DNA of 64,000 nt from Nocardioides insulae DSM 17944 (GTDB taxonomy: Bacteria; Actinomycetota; Actinomycetes; Propionibacteriales; Nocardioidaceae): positions 248,001-312,000 of the forward strand of contig NZ_AUGU01000013.1 of assembly GCF_000422825.1 (NCBI RefSeq), in the 5' to 3' direction. Positions 33,094 to 42,864 of the stretch are shown piece by piece. The first letter of the stretch is position 1, and every line of letters begins with the position of its first letter. The translations under genes and the position numbers were made by a program. The notes beneath the pieces are model-generated. The model made no database searches and was not told the origin of the DNA. It saw only the letters and a list, made by a program, of their open reading frames with translations.

Positions 33094-34963
33094 CGCTGTC
33101 TCCTCGCTGTGCTCCGACCAGTGCGTCCTGGGCACGATCGGGGAACGGATCGATGTTGAAGTTGTCGCGGAACAGGTTGTCCGGATCGAAGCGTCGCTTC
33201 AGCCGGCGGAGCCGGTCCAGGACGGTGGGTGGGAAGGCGTCGTGGAGCCGCGCCGCCCGTCGGTCGGTCTCGAAGCTCAGGTAGGTGCCCTCGAAGTGAT
33301 CGGCCAGTTCGTCCCACGCCGCGTCGGTCAGGTGCTGGTCGGCGCCCATGGCGGTGACCTGGAAGGCCGGGGTCCGGTACGCGAACGCGGTCTCCTCCGC
33401 CGGTACGTCGGCGATCGCACCGCCCATCGGGCGGAGCTGGAAGTAGAACACCTCGCCGCTGTGCAGCAACCCGGCCACGTCCCGCGCGAACCCCGGGGTC
33501 ATCGCGGGCAGGAACCCCGAACGGGAGACCGGCTCGCCGACGCCGTGGTGTCCCTCCGCACCCACCTCCGGGAACTGGCCGAGGACCGCCGGATAGGTCG
33601 TCAGGACGACGTTCTGCTGGGCCAGCATGCCGATCTCGGCGAAGGGCGTGAGCCGTTCGACGATCACGTCCGGGTCGTCGGAGTCGACGATGCCGTACAT
33701 CTGCAGCACCGCCTGTCCCGGGCGTGGCTGACCGGTGACGAGGAAGACGGTGGTGTCCCGGGGCGCCGCGCTGGCCGCCTCGCCGAATCGCCGGAGGCCG
33801 TCCGCGAGGTCGGCGGTGACGACGGCGAGCTGGGCCCAGCCGATCCGGCCCACCTCGGCGGCCTCGAACTCGAAGGCGGTCGCCGCGCCGAAGTTCGCCC
33901 CGGCGCCGCGGACCGCCCAGAACAGGTCGGCGTTCTCCTCGCGCGAGGCCCGCACGCGGGTGCCGTCGGCGAGGACCAGGTCGACCGCACGCAGGCGGTC
34001 GATGGTGAGCCCCTGCTCGCGGGACAGGTAGCCGATGCCGCCGGCGGTGGCCAGCCCGCCGACGCCGACACCTCCGGCGTCACCCGACCCGAGCGCCCAG
34101 CCGTAGGGCCCCAGCGCGGCCGCGACCCTGGTCCAGGTCGCCCCGGGCCCGATCCGCACCAGCCGGCGCTCGACGTCGAGCACCTCGATCGAGGTCATCG
34201 CGCCGACGTCGATGACCAGGCCTCCGTCGTTGGTCGAGCGTCCGCTGATGCCGTGCCCACCGCTGCGCAGGCCGAGCGGCAGGTCGGGGTGGCGCCGGGC
34301 GAACGCGATCGAGTCCGCGACCTCGGCCACCGTGCGCGGCCGCAGGACCAGCCCGGGCGCGCCTCCTCGCAGGTACGTCGAGCGGACCGCCCGGTAGCCG
34401 GGATCGCCCGGCTCGACCGCCGTCTCCCGCAGCGAGTCGGGGACGCCGTCGTAGTCGATGCCGGGGCGGCGCCGGGAGCGCACCGCCGCCGGCCTCCCGG
34501 CGGGCTCGGACGGCGTGAGCTGGGCCGCCACAACCGCGACCCGGTCGACGTCCGCCACGTCCTGCACGGGTACGACGACGGGCGCAGCTCCCCGGGCCAG
34601 GCGTTCGAGCTCGGTGGCGTCCGCGTCCCGGTCCGCACTGATCCAGGCGGGCGTTCCCCCGGCGTCACCGAGCAGCCGGGTGCCGTTCAGGAGGCCGAAG
34701 GACTCCTCCGCCTTGGCCATGGCCGAGGGGGCGGGCAGCGTGGCGGCCTCCTCCTCCGAAGCCCGGGCCACGCCGAGGGCGATGCGTTCTGTGCGGGCTG
34801 CGACCCAGACCGCGACCGTCCACGGGTCGGGCGAGACCTGGGACCGATCGCCGACCTCCAGGACCACCAGCCCCAGCCCAGCGGCCTCCGCACGGCTCGC
34901 CAGGGAAACGGCCCGCTCGAGCGGGATGCTCCCCAGGTCGATCGCGATGCCGAGTTCGTTCAT
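33086..34963 (-). CDS. Fusion: partial LLM-like domain + BBE-type FAD oxidase
   Basis: A 625-residue enzyme with two flavoenzyme-like parts. Residues 1-~150 look like half of an LLM barrel (ERAVSLASRAEAAGLGLVVL, WTVAVWVAARTERIALGVA), too short for a full barrel. Residues ~190-370 form an FAD_binding_4 domain: VLRPRTVAEVADSIAFARRH, then GLRSGGHGISGRS with H237 as the likely covalent FAD ligand, then GGVGVGGLATAGGIGYLSRE. The cysteine used for bicovalent FAD is missing. The C-terminal ~45 residues contain the BBE motif (RLKRRFDPDNLFRDNFNIDP). ATG 34963 follows GGAG; a GTG three codons upstream is possible. Coupled to the LLM gene downstream. Confidence 0.88.
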   Translation of the reverse strand: MNELGIAIDLGSIPLERAVSLASRAEAAGLGLVVLEVGDRSQVSPDPWTVAVWVAARTERIALGVARASEEEAATLPAPSAMAKAEESFGLLNGTRLLGDAGGTPAWISADRDADATELERLARGAAPVVVPVQDVADVDRVAVVAAQLTPSEPAGRPAAVRSRRRPGIDYDGVPDSLRETAVEPGDPGYRAVRSTYLRGGAPGLVLRPRTVAEVADSIAFARRHPDLPLGLRSGGHGISGRSTNDGGLVIDVGAMTSIEVLDVERRLVRIGPGATWTRVAAALGPYGWALGSGDAGGVGVGGLATAGGIGYLSREQGLTIDRLRAVDLVLADGTRVRASREENADLFWAVRGAGANFGAATAFEFEAAEVGRIGWAQLAVVTADLADGLRRFGEAASAAPRDTTVFLVTGQPRPGQAVLQMYGIVDSDDPDVIVERLTPFAEIGMLAQQNVVLTTYPAVLGQFPEVGAEGHHGVGEPVSRSGFLPAMTPGFARDVAGLLHSGEVFYFQLRPMGGAIADVPAEETAFAYRTPAFQVTAMGADQHLTDAAWDELADHFEGTYLSFETDRRAARLHDAFPPTVLDRLRRLKRRFDPDNLFRDNFNIDPFPDRAQDALVGAQRGDSDD

Positions 34964-35046
34964 GTGTGTCACTCCATCCAGCTGGCCCAGAATCCGTCTG
35001 AGTCACAGACGATCTGTTGAACAATGCATCTGACTAGACTGTTCCC
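34964..35046. promoter_or_regulatory. Divergent promoter/operator, fusion oxidase / MarR gene
   Basis: TAGACT (35035-35040) lies 6 nt before GTG 35047, a leaderless start for the MarR gene. TGTTGAACA (35015-35023) is an odd-length palindrome in the middle of the region and the best candidate for a MarR operator that would control both directions. Confidence 0.45.
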
Positions 35047-35511
35047 GTGATCGACGACGGCACCCACGCGGACCCGGGAGGGCCAGGGCTCGAGCCGGAC
35101 CTGGGTCGCGGTCTGCTCGCGCTGGTGCGGGCCTATCAGGAGCACGTCTCCCCCGCCCTCGGCGACCTCCCGCACGGACCCCGCGGCTACCAGACCCTCC
35201 GCGAGGTCGGGTACGGCGCCCACCCGACCCAGGTGTCGCTGGCCCGCCACCTCGGCGTCGACCGCACTGTGATGACCTACCTCATCGACGACCTGGTCGA
35301 GGCCGGCCTGGTCGAGCGCCGTGCCAACCCCGAGGACCGGCGCCAGCGACTGGTGGTCCTCACCGCACGCGGGCGGTCCGAGGTCGATGCCCTGTGCAGC
35401 CGGGTGGTCGAGGCCGAGGACTCCCTCCTCGGCGCCCTCACCACGAAGGAGCGCGGACAACTGCGCCGTCTGGTGATCAAGGCGGCCGGTGCCCTGGACG
35501 ACAACCGCTGA
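35047..35511 (+). CDS. MarR-family transcriptional regulator
   Basis: A 154-residue winged-helix regulator. The recognition region LARHLGVDRTVMTYLIDDLV (~65-84) is followed by the wing EAGLVERRANPEDRRQRLVV with the conserved D-R pair. N- and C-terminal helices that form the dimer are present. The first ~17 residues are polar. GTG 35047 lies 6 nt after TAGACT. It is divergent from the fusion oxidase and LLM genes, so it most likely represses them and itself in response to a small aromatic or lipophilic ligand; that ligand is unknown. Confidence 0.9.
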   Translation: MIDDGTHADPGGPGLEPDLGRGLLALVRAYQEHVSPALGDLPHGPRGYQTLREVGYGAHPTQVSLARHLGVDRTVMTYLIDDLVEAGLVERRANPEDRRQRLVVLTARGRSEVDALCSRVVEAEDSLLGALTTKERGQLRRLVIKAAGALDDNR

Positions 35512-35712
35512 GACCCTGGGTCCACCGGTCGTCGCCGTCGCGAGCGCCACCGGACGGGTGCGTCGGCAATGCGATGTGCCGACGGCGGGCCGACGCCGGT
35601 CGAGGTGCGACGACGCGGCCCCGCGCCCGGATGGCGGCGCGCAGCAGGCGCAGGACGGATGGGATCCAGTCTGGGGTGCCGGGACTGGACCGGCTCGCTA
35701 CTGTCACACGTC

Positions 35713-35754
35713 ATGGAGAGAGCCGCGCCACCGATCGACGGAGCCGCACCGTGA
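35713..35754 (+). CDS. Possible 13-residue leader peptide before the SDR gene
   Basis: ATG 35713 opens a 13-codon frame (MERAAPPIDGAAP) that ends at TGA 35752-35754, overlapping the SDR start GTG 35751 as GTGA. TACTGT lies 8 nt before the ATG, so the transcript could begin at or near this codon. It may couple translation to the SDR gene, or simply be chance; nothing in the peptide resembles an amino-acid-rich attenuator. Confidence 0.3.
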   Translation: MERAAPPIDGAAP

Positions 35755-36500
35755 CGGCGGTGGCCGGATGTGCACTGGTCACCGGTGCCTCCCGCGGCCT
35801 GGGAGCCGTCATCGCCACGGCCCTCGCCGCGACCGGCATGCCGGTCGCGGTCAACTACCGATCCTCCGGGGAGGCGGCCGACAGGGTGGTCGCGCGCATC
35901 ACGGCCGCCGGCGGCACCGCCCGAGCCTTCCCGGCCGACGTCACCGACGAGGCGTCGGTGACCGGACTGGTCGCCGACGTGGAGACCGCACTCGGCCCGA
36001 TCGGCGTGCTGGTCCTCAACGCGACCGGTGCCCAGCCCCAGCATCCGGTCCGGCAACTCACCTGGCCGGTGGTCTCCGCCCAGCTCGACTTCTTCCTCCG
36101 GAGTCCGGTGCTGCTCACGACGGCGGTGGTGCCCGGGATGACCGCCGGCGGGGTCGGCAGGATCATCCACGTCGGGTCCGACGTCGTGGACAAGACACCG
36201 GTCGGCAGCGCGGCGTACGTCACCGCCAAGACGGCCCAACTGGGGTTCGCGCGGATGTGTGCGAAGGAACTCGGCCCGGTCGGCATCACGGTCAACACCG
36301 TGAGCCCGGGCTGGGTGCCGGTCGAGCGCCACGGTGAGGTGAGCCCCGAGGCCCGCGAGGCCTACCTCACCAGGGTCCCGGTCAAGCGCCTGGGACGGCC
36401 GGAGGACATCGCCGCCGGCGTGGTCCATCTCGCCTCGGTCGAGGCGTCCTACGTCAACGGCGCGAATCTGCACATCAACGGCGGCAGCACGGTCGCCTGA
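35751..36500 (+). CDS. Short-chain dehydrogenase/reductase (SDR)
   Basis: A 249-residue NAD(P)-dependent oxidoreductase of the classical SDR type (FabG-like). The cofactor loop is ALVTGASRGLGAVIA (~9-23) with NYRSS after strand 2, which favours NADPH. LVLNATG replaces the usual NNAG. The catalytic Ser region is IIHVGSDVV, and Tyr/Lys are AAYVTAKTAQ. PGWVPVERHG and YVNGANLHINGGSTV are the standard end blocks. No in-frame ATG lies nearby, so GTG 35751 is used, overlapping the 13-codon frame. It converges on gltD across a strong terminator. Confidence 0.9.
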   Translation: MTAVAGCALVTGASRGLGAVIATALAATGMPVAVNYRSSGEAADRVVARITAAGGTARAFPADVTDEASVTGLVADVETALGPIGVLVLNATGAQPQHPVRQLTWPVVSAQLDFFLRSPVLLTTAVVPGMTAGGVGRIIHVGSDVVDKTPVGSAAYVTAKTAQLGFARMCAKELGPVGITVNTVSPGWVPVERHGEVSPEAREAYLTRVPVKRLGRPEDIAAGVVHLASVEASYVNGANLHINGGSTVA

Positions 36501-36514
36501 GCCCGGGCACGGCA

Positions 36515-36546
36515 ACGGGCCCGAGGGATCATTCCCCCGGGCCCGT
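36515..36546. terminator. Bidirectional terminator, SDR / gltD
   Basis: ACGGGCCCGAGGGA pairs with TCCCCCGGGCCCGT across a TCAT loop, one mismatch in 14. It is positioned between convergent SDR (ends 36500) and gltD (ends 36566). Confidence 0.85.
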
Positions 36547-36565
36547 CACGGCGTGACCTGACCGC

Positions 36566-38032
36566 TCAGACGGTGAGCGGCCGGTCGGTCGGCTTGATCG
36601 GCGACGGCAGCGCCGAGTCACCGGTCAGGTAACGGTCGACCGCGGAGGCCGCCGACCGTCCCTCGGCGATCGCCCAGACGATCAGCGACTGGCCGCGGCC
36701 GGCATCGCCGGCGACGTAGACGCCCGGCACCGTGGTGGCGAACGAGGCGTCGCGGACGATGTTGCCCCGCGCGTCGAGCTCGACACCCAGCTGCTCGACC
36801 AGACCCGGCTTCTCCGGTCCGACGAAGCCCATCGCGAAGAGCACCAGGTCGGCCATGATCTCGTGCTCGGTGCCCTCGACCTGGATCAGCTTGCCGTCCT
36901 CGAAGCGCACCTCGACCAGCTTGAGCGCACGCACCCGGCCCTCCGCGTCGCCGAGGAACTCGGTGGTCGACACGCTGTAGAGCCGCTCGCCACCCTCCTC
37001 GTGCGCGGAGGAGACCTTGAAGGTCATCGGGTACGTCGGCCACGGCTGGGCGGCCGGACGCACCTCCGGAGGCAGCGGCATGATCTCCAGCTGGGTGACC
37101 GAGAGGGCCCCCTGGCGGGTGGAGGTGCCGAGGCAGTCGGCGCCGGTGTCGCCGCCGCCGATGATCACCACGTGCTTGCCCTCGGCGGTGATCTGGTCCT
37201 CGACCGTCTCGCCCCGGGCGACCCGGTTGGCCTGCGGCAGGAAGTCCATCGCCTGGTGGATGCCCTGGAGCTCCCGGCCCGGCACCGGCAGGTCGCGCGG
37301 CGTGGTCGACCCGACCGCGAGCACGACGGCGTCGTACCGCTCGCGCAGGGCGGCGCCGGTGATCTGGCCACCCACGTCGACACCCGGACGGAAGACCGTG
37401 CCCTCGCGCTTCATCTGCTCGAGGCGCTGGTCGAGGTACTTCTTCTCCATCTTGAACTCGGGGATGCCGTAGCGCATCAGCCCGCCGATCTGGTCGGCAC
37501 GCTCGTAGACCGCCACGGTGTGCCCGGCCCGGGTCAGCTGCTGGGCGGTGGCCAGACCGGCCGGACCGGAACCGACCACGGCCACCGTGCGGCCGGAGAG
37601 CCACTCCGGCGGCTGCGGGGTCACCAGACCGGACTCCCAGGCCTTGTCGATGATCGCGACCTCGATGTTCTTGATCGTGACCGGGTCCTGGTTGATGCCC
37701 AGCACGCAGGCGGTCTCGCAGGGCGCCGGGCAGAGCCGACCGGTGAACTCGGGGAAGTTGTTGGTCGCGTGCAGCCGCTCGATGGCACCTGACCAGTCAT
37801 CGCGCCAGACCAGGTCGTTCCACTCCGGGATGATGTTGCCCAGCGGGCAACCCTGGTGGCAGAACGGGATGCCGCAGTCCATGCAGCGGCTGGCCTGGGT
37901 GTTGATGATCGGGAGGAGTGCCCGGCCGACGCTGCCCGGGTACACCTCGTTCCAGTCCTGGACGCGCTCCTCGACGGGACGACGTGCGGCACCCTCGCGG
38001 CCGCTCTTCAGGAAACCCTTCGGGTCAGCCAT
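36566..38032 (-). CDS. gltD: Glutamate synthase small subunit
   Basis: A 488-residue subunit that passes electrons from NADPH through FAD and two 4Fe-4S clusters to GltB. Cysteine clusters are CMDCGIPFCHQGCPLGN (~50-66) and CPAPCETACVLG (~102-113). The FAD-binding Rossmann motif is VAVVGSGPAGLATAQQL (~150-166) and the NADPH motif VVIIGGGDTGADCLGTS (~290-306). GDAGRGQSLIVWAIAEGRSA near the end binds FAD. ATG 38032 follows a GGGGG run. It lies 65 nt downstream of gltB on the same strand, the usual gltBD operon. Confidence 0.97.
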   Translation of the reverse strand: MADPKGFLKSGREGAARRPVEERVQDWNEVYPGSVGRALLPIINTQASRCMDCGIPFCHQGCPLGNIIPEWNDLVWRDDWSGAIERLHATNNFPEFTGRLCPAPCETACVLGINQDPVTIKNIEVAIIDKAWESGLVTPQPPEWLSGRTVAVVGSGPAGLATAQQLTRAGHTVAVYERADQIGGLMRYGIPEFKMEKKYLDQRLEQMKREGTVFRPGVDVGGQITGAALRERYDAVVLAVGSTTPRDLPVPGRELQGIHQAMDFLPQANRVARGETVEDQITAEGKHVVIIGGGDTGADCLGTSTRQGALSVTQLEIMPLPPEVRPAAQPWPTYPMTFKVSSAHEEGGERLYSVSTTEFLGDAEGRVRALKLVEVRFEDGKLIQVEGTEHEIMADLVLFAMGFVGPEKPGLVEQLGVELDARGNIVRDASFATTVPGVYVAGDAGRGQSLIVWAIAEGRSAASAVDRYLTGDSALPSPIKPTDRPLTV

Positions 38033-38097
38033 GGTGTGCAGCCCCCTTCGTTGCTGAGCGGCCCATCTCGCCGCGGGTCGGCCGGTGTGCGTACGCC

Positions 38098-41000
38098 TCA
38101 GCCATGGAGCACCTCCATGATCCGCTGGGCGGCCTGCTCCTCGTCGAGCCCTTCCTCGAGGGCCTCCTCACGGGCTTCCAGGACACGCTTGTAGTCGCTC
38201 GGCATCACCATCGTGAACCGGGCCCGGGCGGCCGGCCAGTCGGCCAGCAGCGCAGCCGCGACCTCCGAACCGGTCTCCTCGTGGTGGCGACGGACGAGGT
38301 CGTGCAGCTCCTCGGCGTACTTGCCCGGGACGGCGCCGAGCTCGACGAGCTCGGGGTTGACCCGGTGCTCCTTGAGGTCGAGCACGAACGCGTAGCCGCC
38401 GGACATGCCGGCCGCGAAGTTGCGGCCGGTCTTGCCCAGGACGACGACCTTGCCGCCGGTCATGTACTCACAGCCGTGGTCGCCCACACCCTCGGTGACC
38501 ACGGTGGCACCGGAGTTGCGGACGCAGCAGCGCTCGCCGACGCCGCCACGGAGGAAGATCTCCCCGGACGTCGCGCCGTAGGCGATGGTGTTGCCGGCCA
38601 CGATGTGCTCCTCGGCACGGAACGGCGCCTCCCGGCTGGGACGGACGACGATCCGGCCACCGGAGAGGCCCTTGCCGACGTAGTCGTTGGCGTCGCCCTC
38701 CAGCCGCAGCGTCATGCCCGCCGGCACGAAGGCGCCGAAGGACTGCCCGGCCGACCCGGTGAAGGTGAGGTCGATGGTGCCGTCGGGCAGGCCAGCGCCG
38801 CGGTAGCGCTTGGTCACCTCGTGGCCCAGGATCGTGCCCACCGTGCGGTTGACGTTGCGGATCTCCAACTGGGCACGCACCGGCTCGCCGCGCTCGAGGG
38901 CGGGCTCGGCCAGCGGCACCAGGGTGGTGACGTCCAGCGACTTCTCCAGCCCGTGGTCCTGACCCTGGGTCTGGTGCAGACCCTGGTCGCGGAACTGGGG
39001 CAGCGGCGTGATCGAGTGGAAGATCGGGGACAGGTCGAGCCCCTCCGCCTTCCAGTGGTCGATCGCGTCGCGGGTGTCGAGCACGCCCACCTGACCCACG
39101 GCCTCCTCGATGCTGCGGAAGCCCAGCTCGGCCAGGATCTCGCGCACCTCCTGGGCGATGTAGGTGAAGAAGTTGACGACGTGGTCGGCCTGACCGGCGT
39201 ACCGCTCCCGGAGCACGGGGTTCTGGGTGGCGATGCCGACCGGGCAGGTGTCGAGGTGGCAGACCCGCATCAGGATGCAGCCGGAGACCACCAACGGCGC
39301 GGTCGCGAAGCCGAACTCCTCGGCGCCCAGCAGGGCGGCGATCACGACGTCACGGCCGGTCTTGAGCTGTCCGTCGGTCTGCACCACGATCCGGTCGCGC
39401 AGGCCGTTGAGGAGCAGCGTCTGCTGCGCCTCGGCCAGGCCGAGCTCCCACGGACCGCCGGCGTGCTTGAGCGAGGTCAGCGGGGAGGCACCGGTGCCGC
39501 CGTCGTGACCGGAGATGAGGACGACATCGGCGTGCGCCTTGGAGACACCCGCAGCGACGGTGCCCACGCCCACCTCGGAGACCAGCTTCACGTGCACCCG
39601 AGCGCTCGGGTTGGCGTTCTTCAGGTCGTGGATCAGCTGGGCGAGATCCTCGATGGAGTAGATGTCGTGGTGCGGCGGCGGGCTGATCAGGCCCACACCC
39701 GGCGTGGAGTGCCGGGTCTTGGCCACCCACGGGTACACCTTGTGGCCGGGCAACTGCCCGCCCTCGCCGGGCTTGGCGCCCTGCGCCATCTTGATCTGGA
39801 TGTCGTCGGCGTTGGTGAGGTACTCGCTGGTGACGCCGAACCGGCCCGAGGCGACCTGCTTGATCGCGCTGCGGCGCTCGGGATCGTGGAGCCGCTCGGG
39901 ATCCTCGCCGCCCTCACCGGTGTTGGACTTCGCGCCCAGTCGGTTCATCGCGATCGCAAGGGTCTCGTGCGCCTCCTGCGAGATCGACCCGTAGGACATC
40001 GCCCCGGTGCTGAACCGCTTGACGATCGACTCGATCGGCTCGACCTCCTCCAGCGGGATCGAGGTGCGGCCGGCCTGATCGGCGTCCTTGAACTTGAACA
40101 GGCCGCGCAGCGTCATCAGCCGCTCGGACTGCTGGTTCACCCGGTCGGTGTACTGCTGGAAGATGTCGTAGCGGCCGGCCTTGGTGGCGTGCTGCAGCTT
40201 GAAGACGGTCTCCGGGTCGAACAGGTGCGGCTCGCCCCCGCGACGCCACTGGTACTCGCCGCCGATGGCCAGCTCGCGGTGGGCCGCGGACACCCCGTCG
40301 CGCGGGTACGCCACGCGGTGGCGCCGGGCGACCTCCTCGGCGATGGTGCCGAGCTCGACACCGCCGAGCTTGGAGGTGGTGCCGGTGAAGTACTTGTCGA
40401 CCACCGAGGAGGCCAGCCCGACCGACTCGAAGATCTGGGCGCCGGTGTAGGAGGCCACCGTGCTCACGCCCATCTTGGACATCACCTTGAGCACGCCCTT
40501 GCCCAGTGCCTTCACCAGGTTCTGGACCGCGGTCTCGGGCTCGGTCTTGACGTAGTGACCGTCACGGGCGAGGTCCTCGGCGGTCTCCATGGCGAGGTAC
40601 GGGTTGACCGCGGCCGCGCCGTACCCGACCAGCAGTGCCACATGGTGGACCTCGCGGACGTCGCCGGCCTCGACCAGCAGGCCGACCTGGGTGCGGGTCT
40701 TCTCGCGCACCAGGTGGTGGTGCACGGCACCGGTGAGGAGAAGGGAGGGGATCGGGGCGAGCTCGGCGGTGGAGTGCCGGTCGGAGAGCACGATGATGCG
40801 CGCGCCCTTGGCGATCGCCTCGCTGACCTCGGCGCAGATCTCGTCGATGCGACGGGCCATCGCCTCGCCGCCGCCCTCGACGGCGTACAGGCCGCGCGAG
40901 ACGTGGCACAGCAGGCCGGGGTGGTCGCCGTCGCGGTTGATGTGGCGCAGCTTGGCGAGGTCGTCGTTGGAGATGACCGGGAAGGGCAGCACGACCTGAC

Positions 41001-42660
41001 GGCACGAGGCCGGGGTCGGCTGGAGCAGGTTCGACTCCGGGCCGATGCTGCCGTTCAGCGAGGTGACCAGCTCTTCGCGGATCGCGTCCAGCGGCGGGTT
41101 GGTGACCTGGGCGAAGAGCTGGCTGAAGTAGTCGAAGATCAGTCGCGGCTTCTCCGAGAGCGCCGCGATCGGGCTGTCGGTGCCCATCGAGCCGATCGGC
41201 TCTGCCCCGGTGTTGGCCATCGGGGTGACCAGGACGCGCAGCTCCTCCTCGGTGTAGCCGAAGACCTGCTGGCGGCGGGTGACCGAAGCGTGGGTGTGGA
41301 CGACGTGCTCCCGGTCGGGGATGTCGTCGAGGTGGATCTGACCACCGTCGAGCCACTCCTGGTAGGGGTTCTCGGCGGCGAGCTGCCCCTTGATCTCCTC
41401 GTCCTCGATGATCCGGTGCTCCTCGGTGTCGATGAGGAACATCCGGCCCGGCTGCAGCCGGCCCTTGCGGACGATCGTGGCGGGGTCGAGGTCGAGCACG
41501 CCGACCTCGGAGGCGAGGACGACCAGACCGTCGTCGGTGACCCAGAACCGGGAGGGCCGCAGACCGTTGCGGTCCAGGACCGCACCGATCTGGGTGCCGT
41601 CGGTGAACACCACGCAGGCGGGCCCGTCCCAGGGCTCCATCATCGCGGCGTGGAACTCGTAGAACGCGCGGCGCTGGGCATCCATCTCACCGTGCTTCTC
41701 CCAGGCCTCCGGGATCATCATCAGCACGGAGTGCGGGAGGCTGCGGCCACCGAGGTGGAGCAGCTCGAGCACCTCGTCGAAGCTGGCGGAGTCGGAGGCA
41801 CCGGGGGTGCAGATCGGGTAGAGCCGCTGCAGGTCGCCCGGGATCACGTCGGACTCGAGCAGCGCCTCGCGGGCCCGCATGAAGTTGCGGTTGCCCATCA
41901 CGGTGTTGATCTCGCCGTTGTGCGCGATGAAGCGGAACGGGTGCGAGAGCGGCCAGCTCGGGAAGGTGTTGGTCGAGAAGCGGGAGTGGACCACCGCCAT
42001 CGCCGAGGCCATCCGCTCGTCACGCAGGTCGGGGTAGACGTCGGCGAGCTGGTCGGTGGTGAGCATGCCCTTGTAGACCATGGTCCGCGAGGACAGCGAC
42101 GGGAAGTAGACGTCGGTCTCCCGCTCGGCACGCTTGCGCAGACAGAACGCCAGCCGCTCCAGCGCCATGCCGGTGACGCGGGTCTTCTCCCCGGCCACGA
42201 AGAGCTGCTCGAAGGTCGGGAGCACGTCCAGGGCCATCTGGCCCAGGGTCTCGGTCTCCACCGGAACCGATCGCCAGCCGAGGACCTCGAGGCCCTCCTC
42301 CACGGCGATCTCCTCGACCCGTTCCTTGGTCTTGGCGACGTGCTCCTCATCGCCGGGCAGGAAGGCCGTGCCGACGGCGTAGGCACCGGGCGCGGGCAGC
42401 GTGATCCCGCGGTCGGCGCAGACCGCGCGCAGGAACTCGTCCGGGACCTGGAGCAGGATGCCGGCGCCGTCGCCGGAGTTGGTCTCCGCGCCGGCGGCAC
42501 CACGGTGATCGAGATTCTTCAGGGCGGTGATGCCCTGCTGGACGATCTCGTGGCTGGCAACGCCCGTCAGGGTCGCGACGAACGCCACGCCACAAGCGTC
42601 GCGCTCATGTCGGGGGTCGTAGAGGCCCTGGGGCGGCGGGAACGCGTGCGGGTAGGGCAC
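38098..42660 (-). CDS. gltB: Glutamate synthase large subunit
   Basis: A 1520-residue enzyme that makes two glutamates from glutamine and 2-oxoglutarate. A 22-residue propeptide precedes Cys23 ([10 protein letters not shown]), the Ntn glutaminase nucleophile. The glutaminase domain runs to ~430, then the central domain to ~780, and the FMN domain (~800-1200) with [14 protein letters not shown]. The 3Fe-4S cysteines are [20 protein letters not shown]. The C-terminal beta-helix has many Gly-rich repeats ([19 protein letters not shown]). GTG 42660 follows GGGAGA. A 204-nt gap to lgt holds the promoter; I found no sure -10 there. Confidence 0.97.
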   Translation of the reverse strand: MPYPHAFPPPQGLYDPRHERDACGVAFVATLTGVASHEIVQQGITALKNLDHRGAAGAETNSGDGAGILLQVPDEFLRAVCADRGITLPAPGAYAVGTAFLPGDEEHVAKTKERVEEIAVEEGLEVLGWRSVPVETETLGQMALDVLPTFEQLFVAGEKTRVTGMALERLAFCLRKRAERETDVYFPSLSSRTMVYKGMLTTDQLADVYPDLRDERMASAMAVVHSRFSTNTFPSWPLSHPFRFIAHNGEINTVMGNRNFMRAREALLESDVIPGDLQRLYPICTPGASDSASFDEVLELLHLGGRSLPHSVLMMIPEAWEKHGEMDAQRRAFYEFHAAMMEPWDGPACVVFTDGTQIGAVLDRNGLRPSRFWVTDDGLVVLASEVGVLDLDPATIVRKGRLQPGRMFLIDTEEHRIIEDEEIKGQLAAENPYQEWLDGGQIHLDDIPDREHVVHTHASVTRRQQVFGYTEEELRVLVTPMANTGAEPIGSMGTDSPIAALSEKPRLIFDYFSQLFAQVTNPPLDAIREELVTSLNGSIGPESNLLQPTPASCRQVVLPFPVISNDDLAKLRHINRDGDHPGLLCHVSRGLYAVEGGGEAMARRIDEICAEVSEAIAKGARIIVLSDRHSTAELAPIPSLLLTGAVHHHLVREKTRTQVGLLVEAGDVREVHHVALLVGYGAAAVNPYLAMETAEDLARDGHYVKTEPETAVQNLVKALGKGVLKVMSKMGVSTVASYTGAQIFESVGLASSVVDKYFTGTTSKLGGVELGTIAEEVARRHRVAYPRDGVSAAHRELAIGGEYQWRRGGEPHLFDPETVFKLQHATKAGRYDIFQQYTDRVNQQSERLMTLRGLFKFKDADQAGRTSIPLEEVEPIESIVKRFSTGAMSYGSISQEAHETLAIAMNRLGAKSNTGEGGEDPERLHDPERRSAIKQVASGRFGVTSEYLTNADDIQIKMAQGAKPGEGGQLPGHKVYPWVAKTRHSTPGVGLISPPPHHDIYSIEDLAQLIHDLKNANPSARVHVKLVSEVGVGTVAAGVSKAHADVVLISGHDGGTGASPLTSLKHAGGPWELGLAEAQQTLLLNGLRDRIVVQTDGQLKTGRDVVIAALLGAEEFGFATAPLVVSGCILMRVCHLDTCPVGIATQNPVLRERYAGQADHVVNFFTYIAQEVREILAELGFRSIEEAVGQVGVLDTRDAIDHWKAEGLDLSPIFHSITPLPQFRDQGLHQTQGQDHGLEKSLDVTTLVPLAEPALERGEPVRAQLEIRNVNRTVGTILGHEVTKRYRGAGLPDGTIDLTFTGSAGQSFGAFVPAGMTLRLEGDANDYVGKGLSGGRIVVRPSREAPFRAEEHIVAGNTIAYGATSGEIFLRGGVGERCCVRNSGATVVTEGVGDHGCEYMTGGKVVVLGKTGRNFAAGMSGGYAFVLDLKEHRVNPELVELGAVPGKYAEELHDLVRRHHEETGSEVAAALLADWPAARARFTMVMPSDYKRVLEAREEALEEGLDEEQAAQRIMEVLHG

Positions 42661-42864
42661 CGGGTTCTCCCGTCTTCGTGCGCGGGCCGCCCTCGCCGGT
42701 CAGGAGATTCCCGAACCTGGGGGCGTGCGCCGTGCTGATCGGCTAAGCGGTTGTAGCTAGGGACGGCATTGGCCCACGCGTGACGCCGAGATTACCACCA
42801 TGTTGCGAGACCACACACCACGCACCCTTGCGTGACGTACGTCGCAGTAGGCGGTCGACAATCC

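Noticed and set aside
37918..42738. A 1606-codon open frame on the plus strand opposite gltB
   Set aside because: High GC content leaves antisense frames open over real genes. The translation is low in hydrophobic pattern and rich in Gly/Asp/Arg, and gltB is certain on the other strand.
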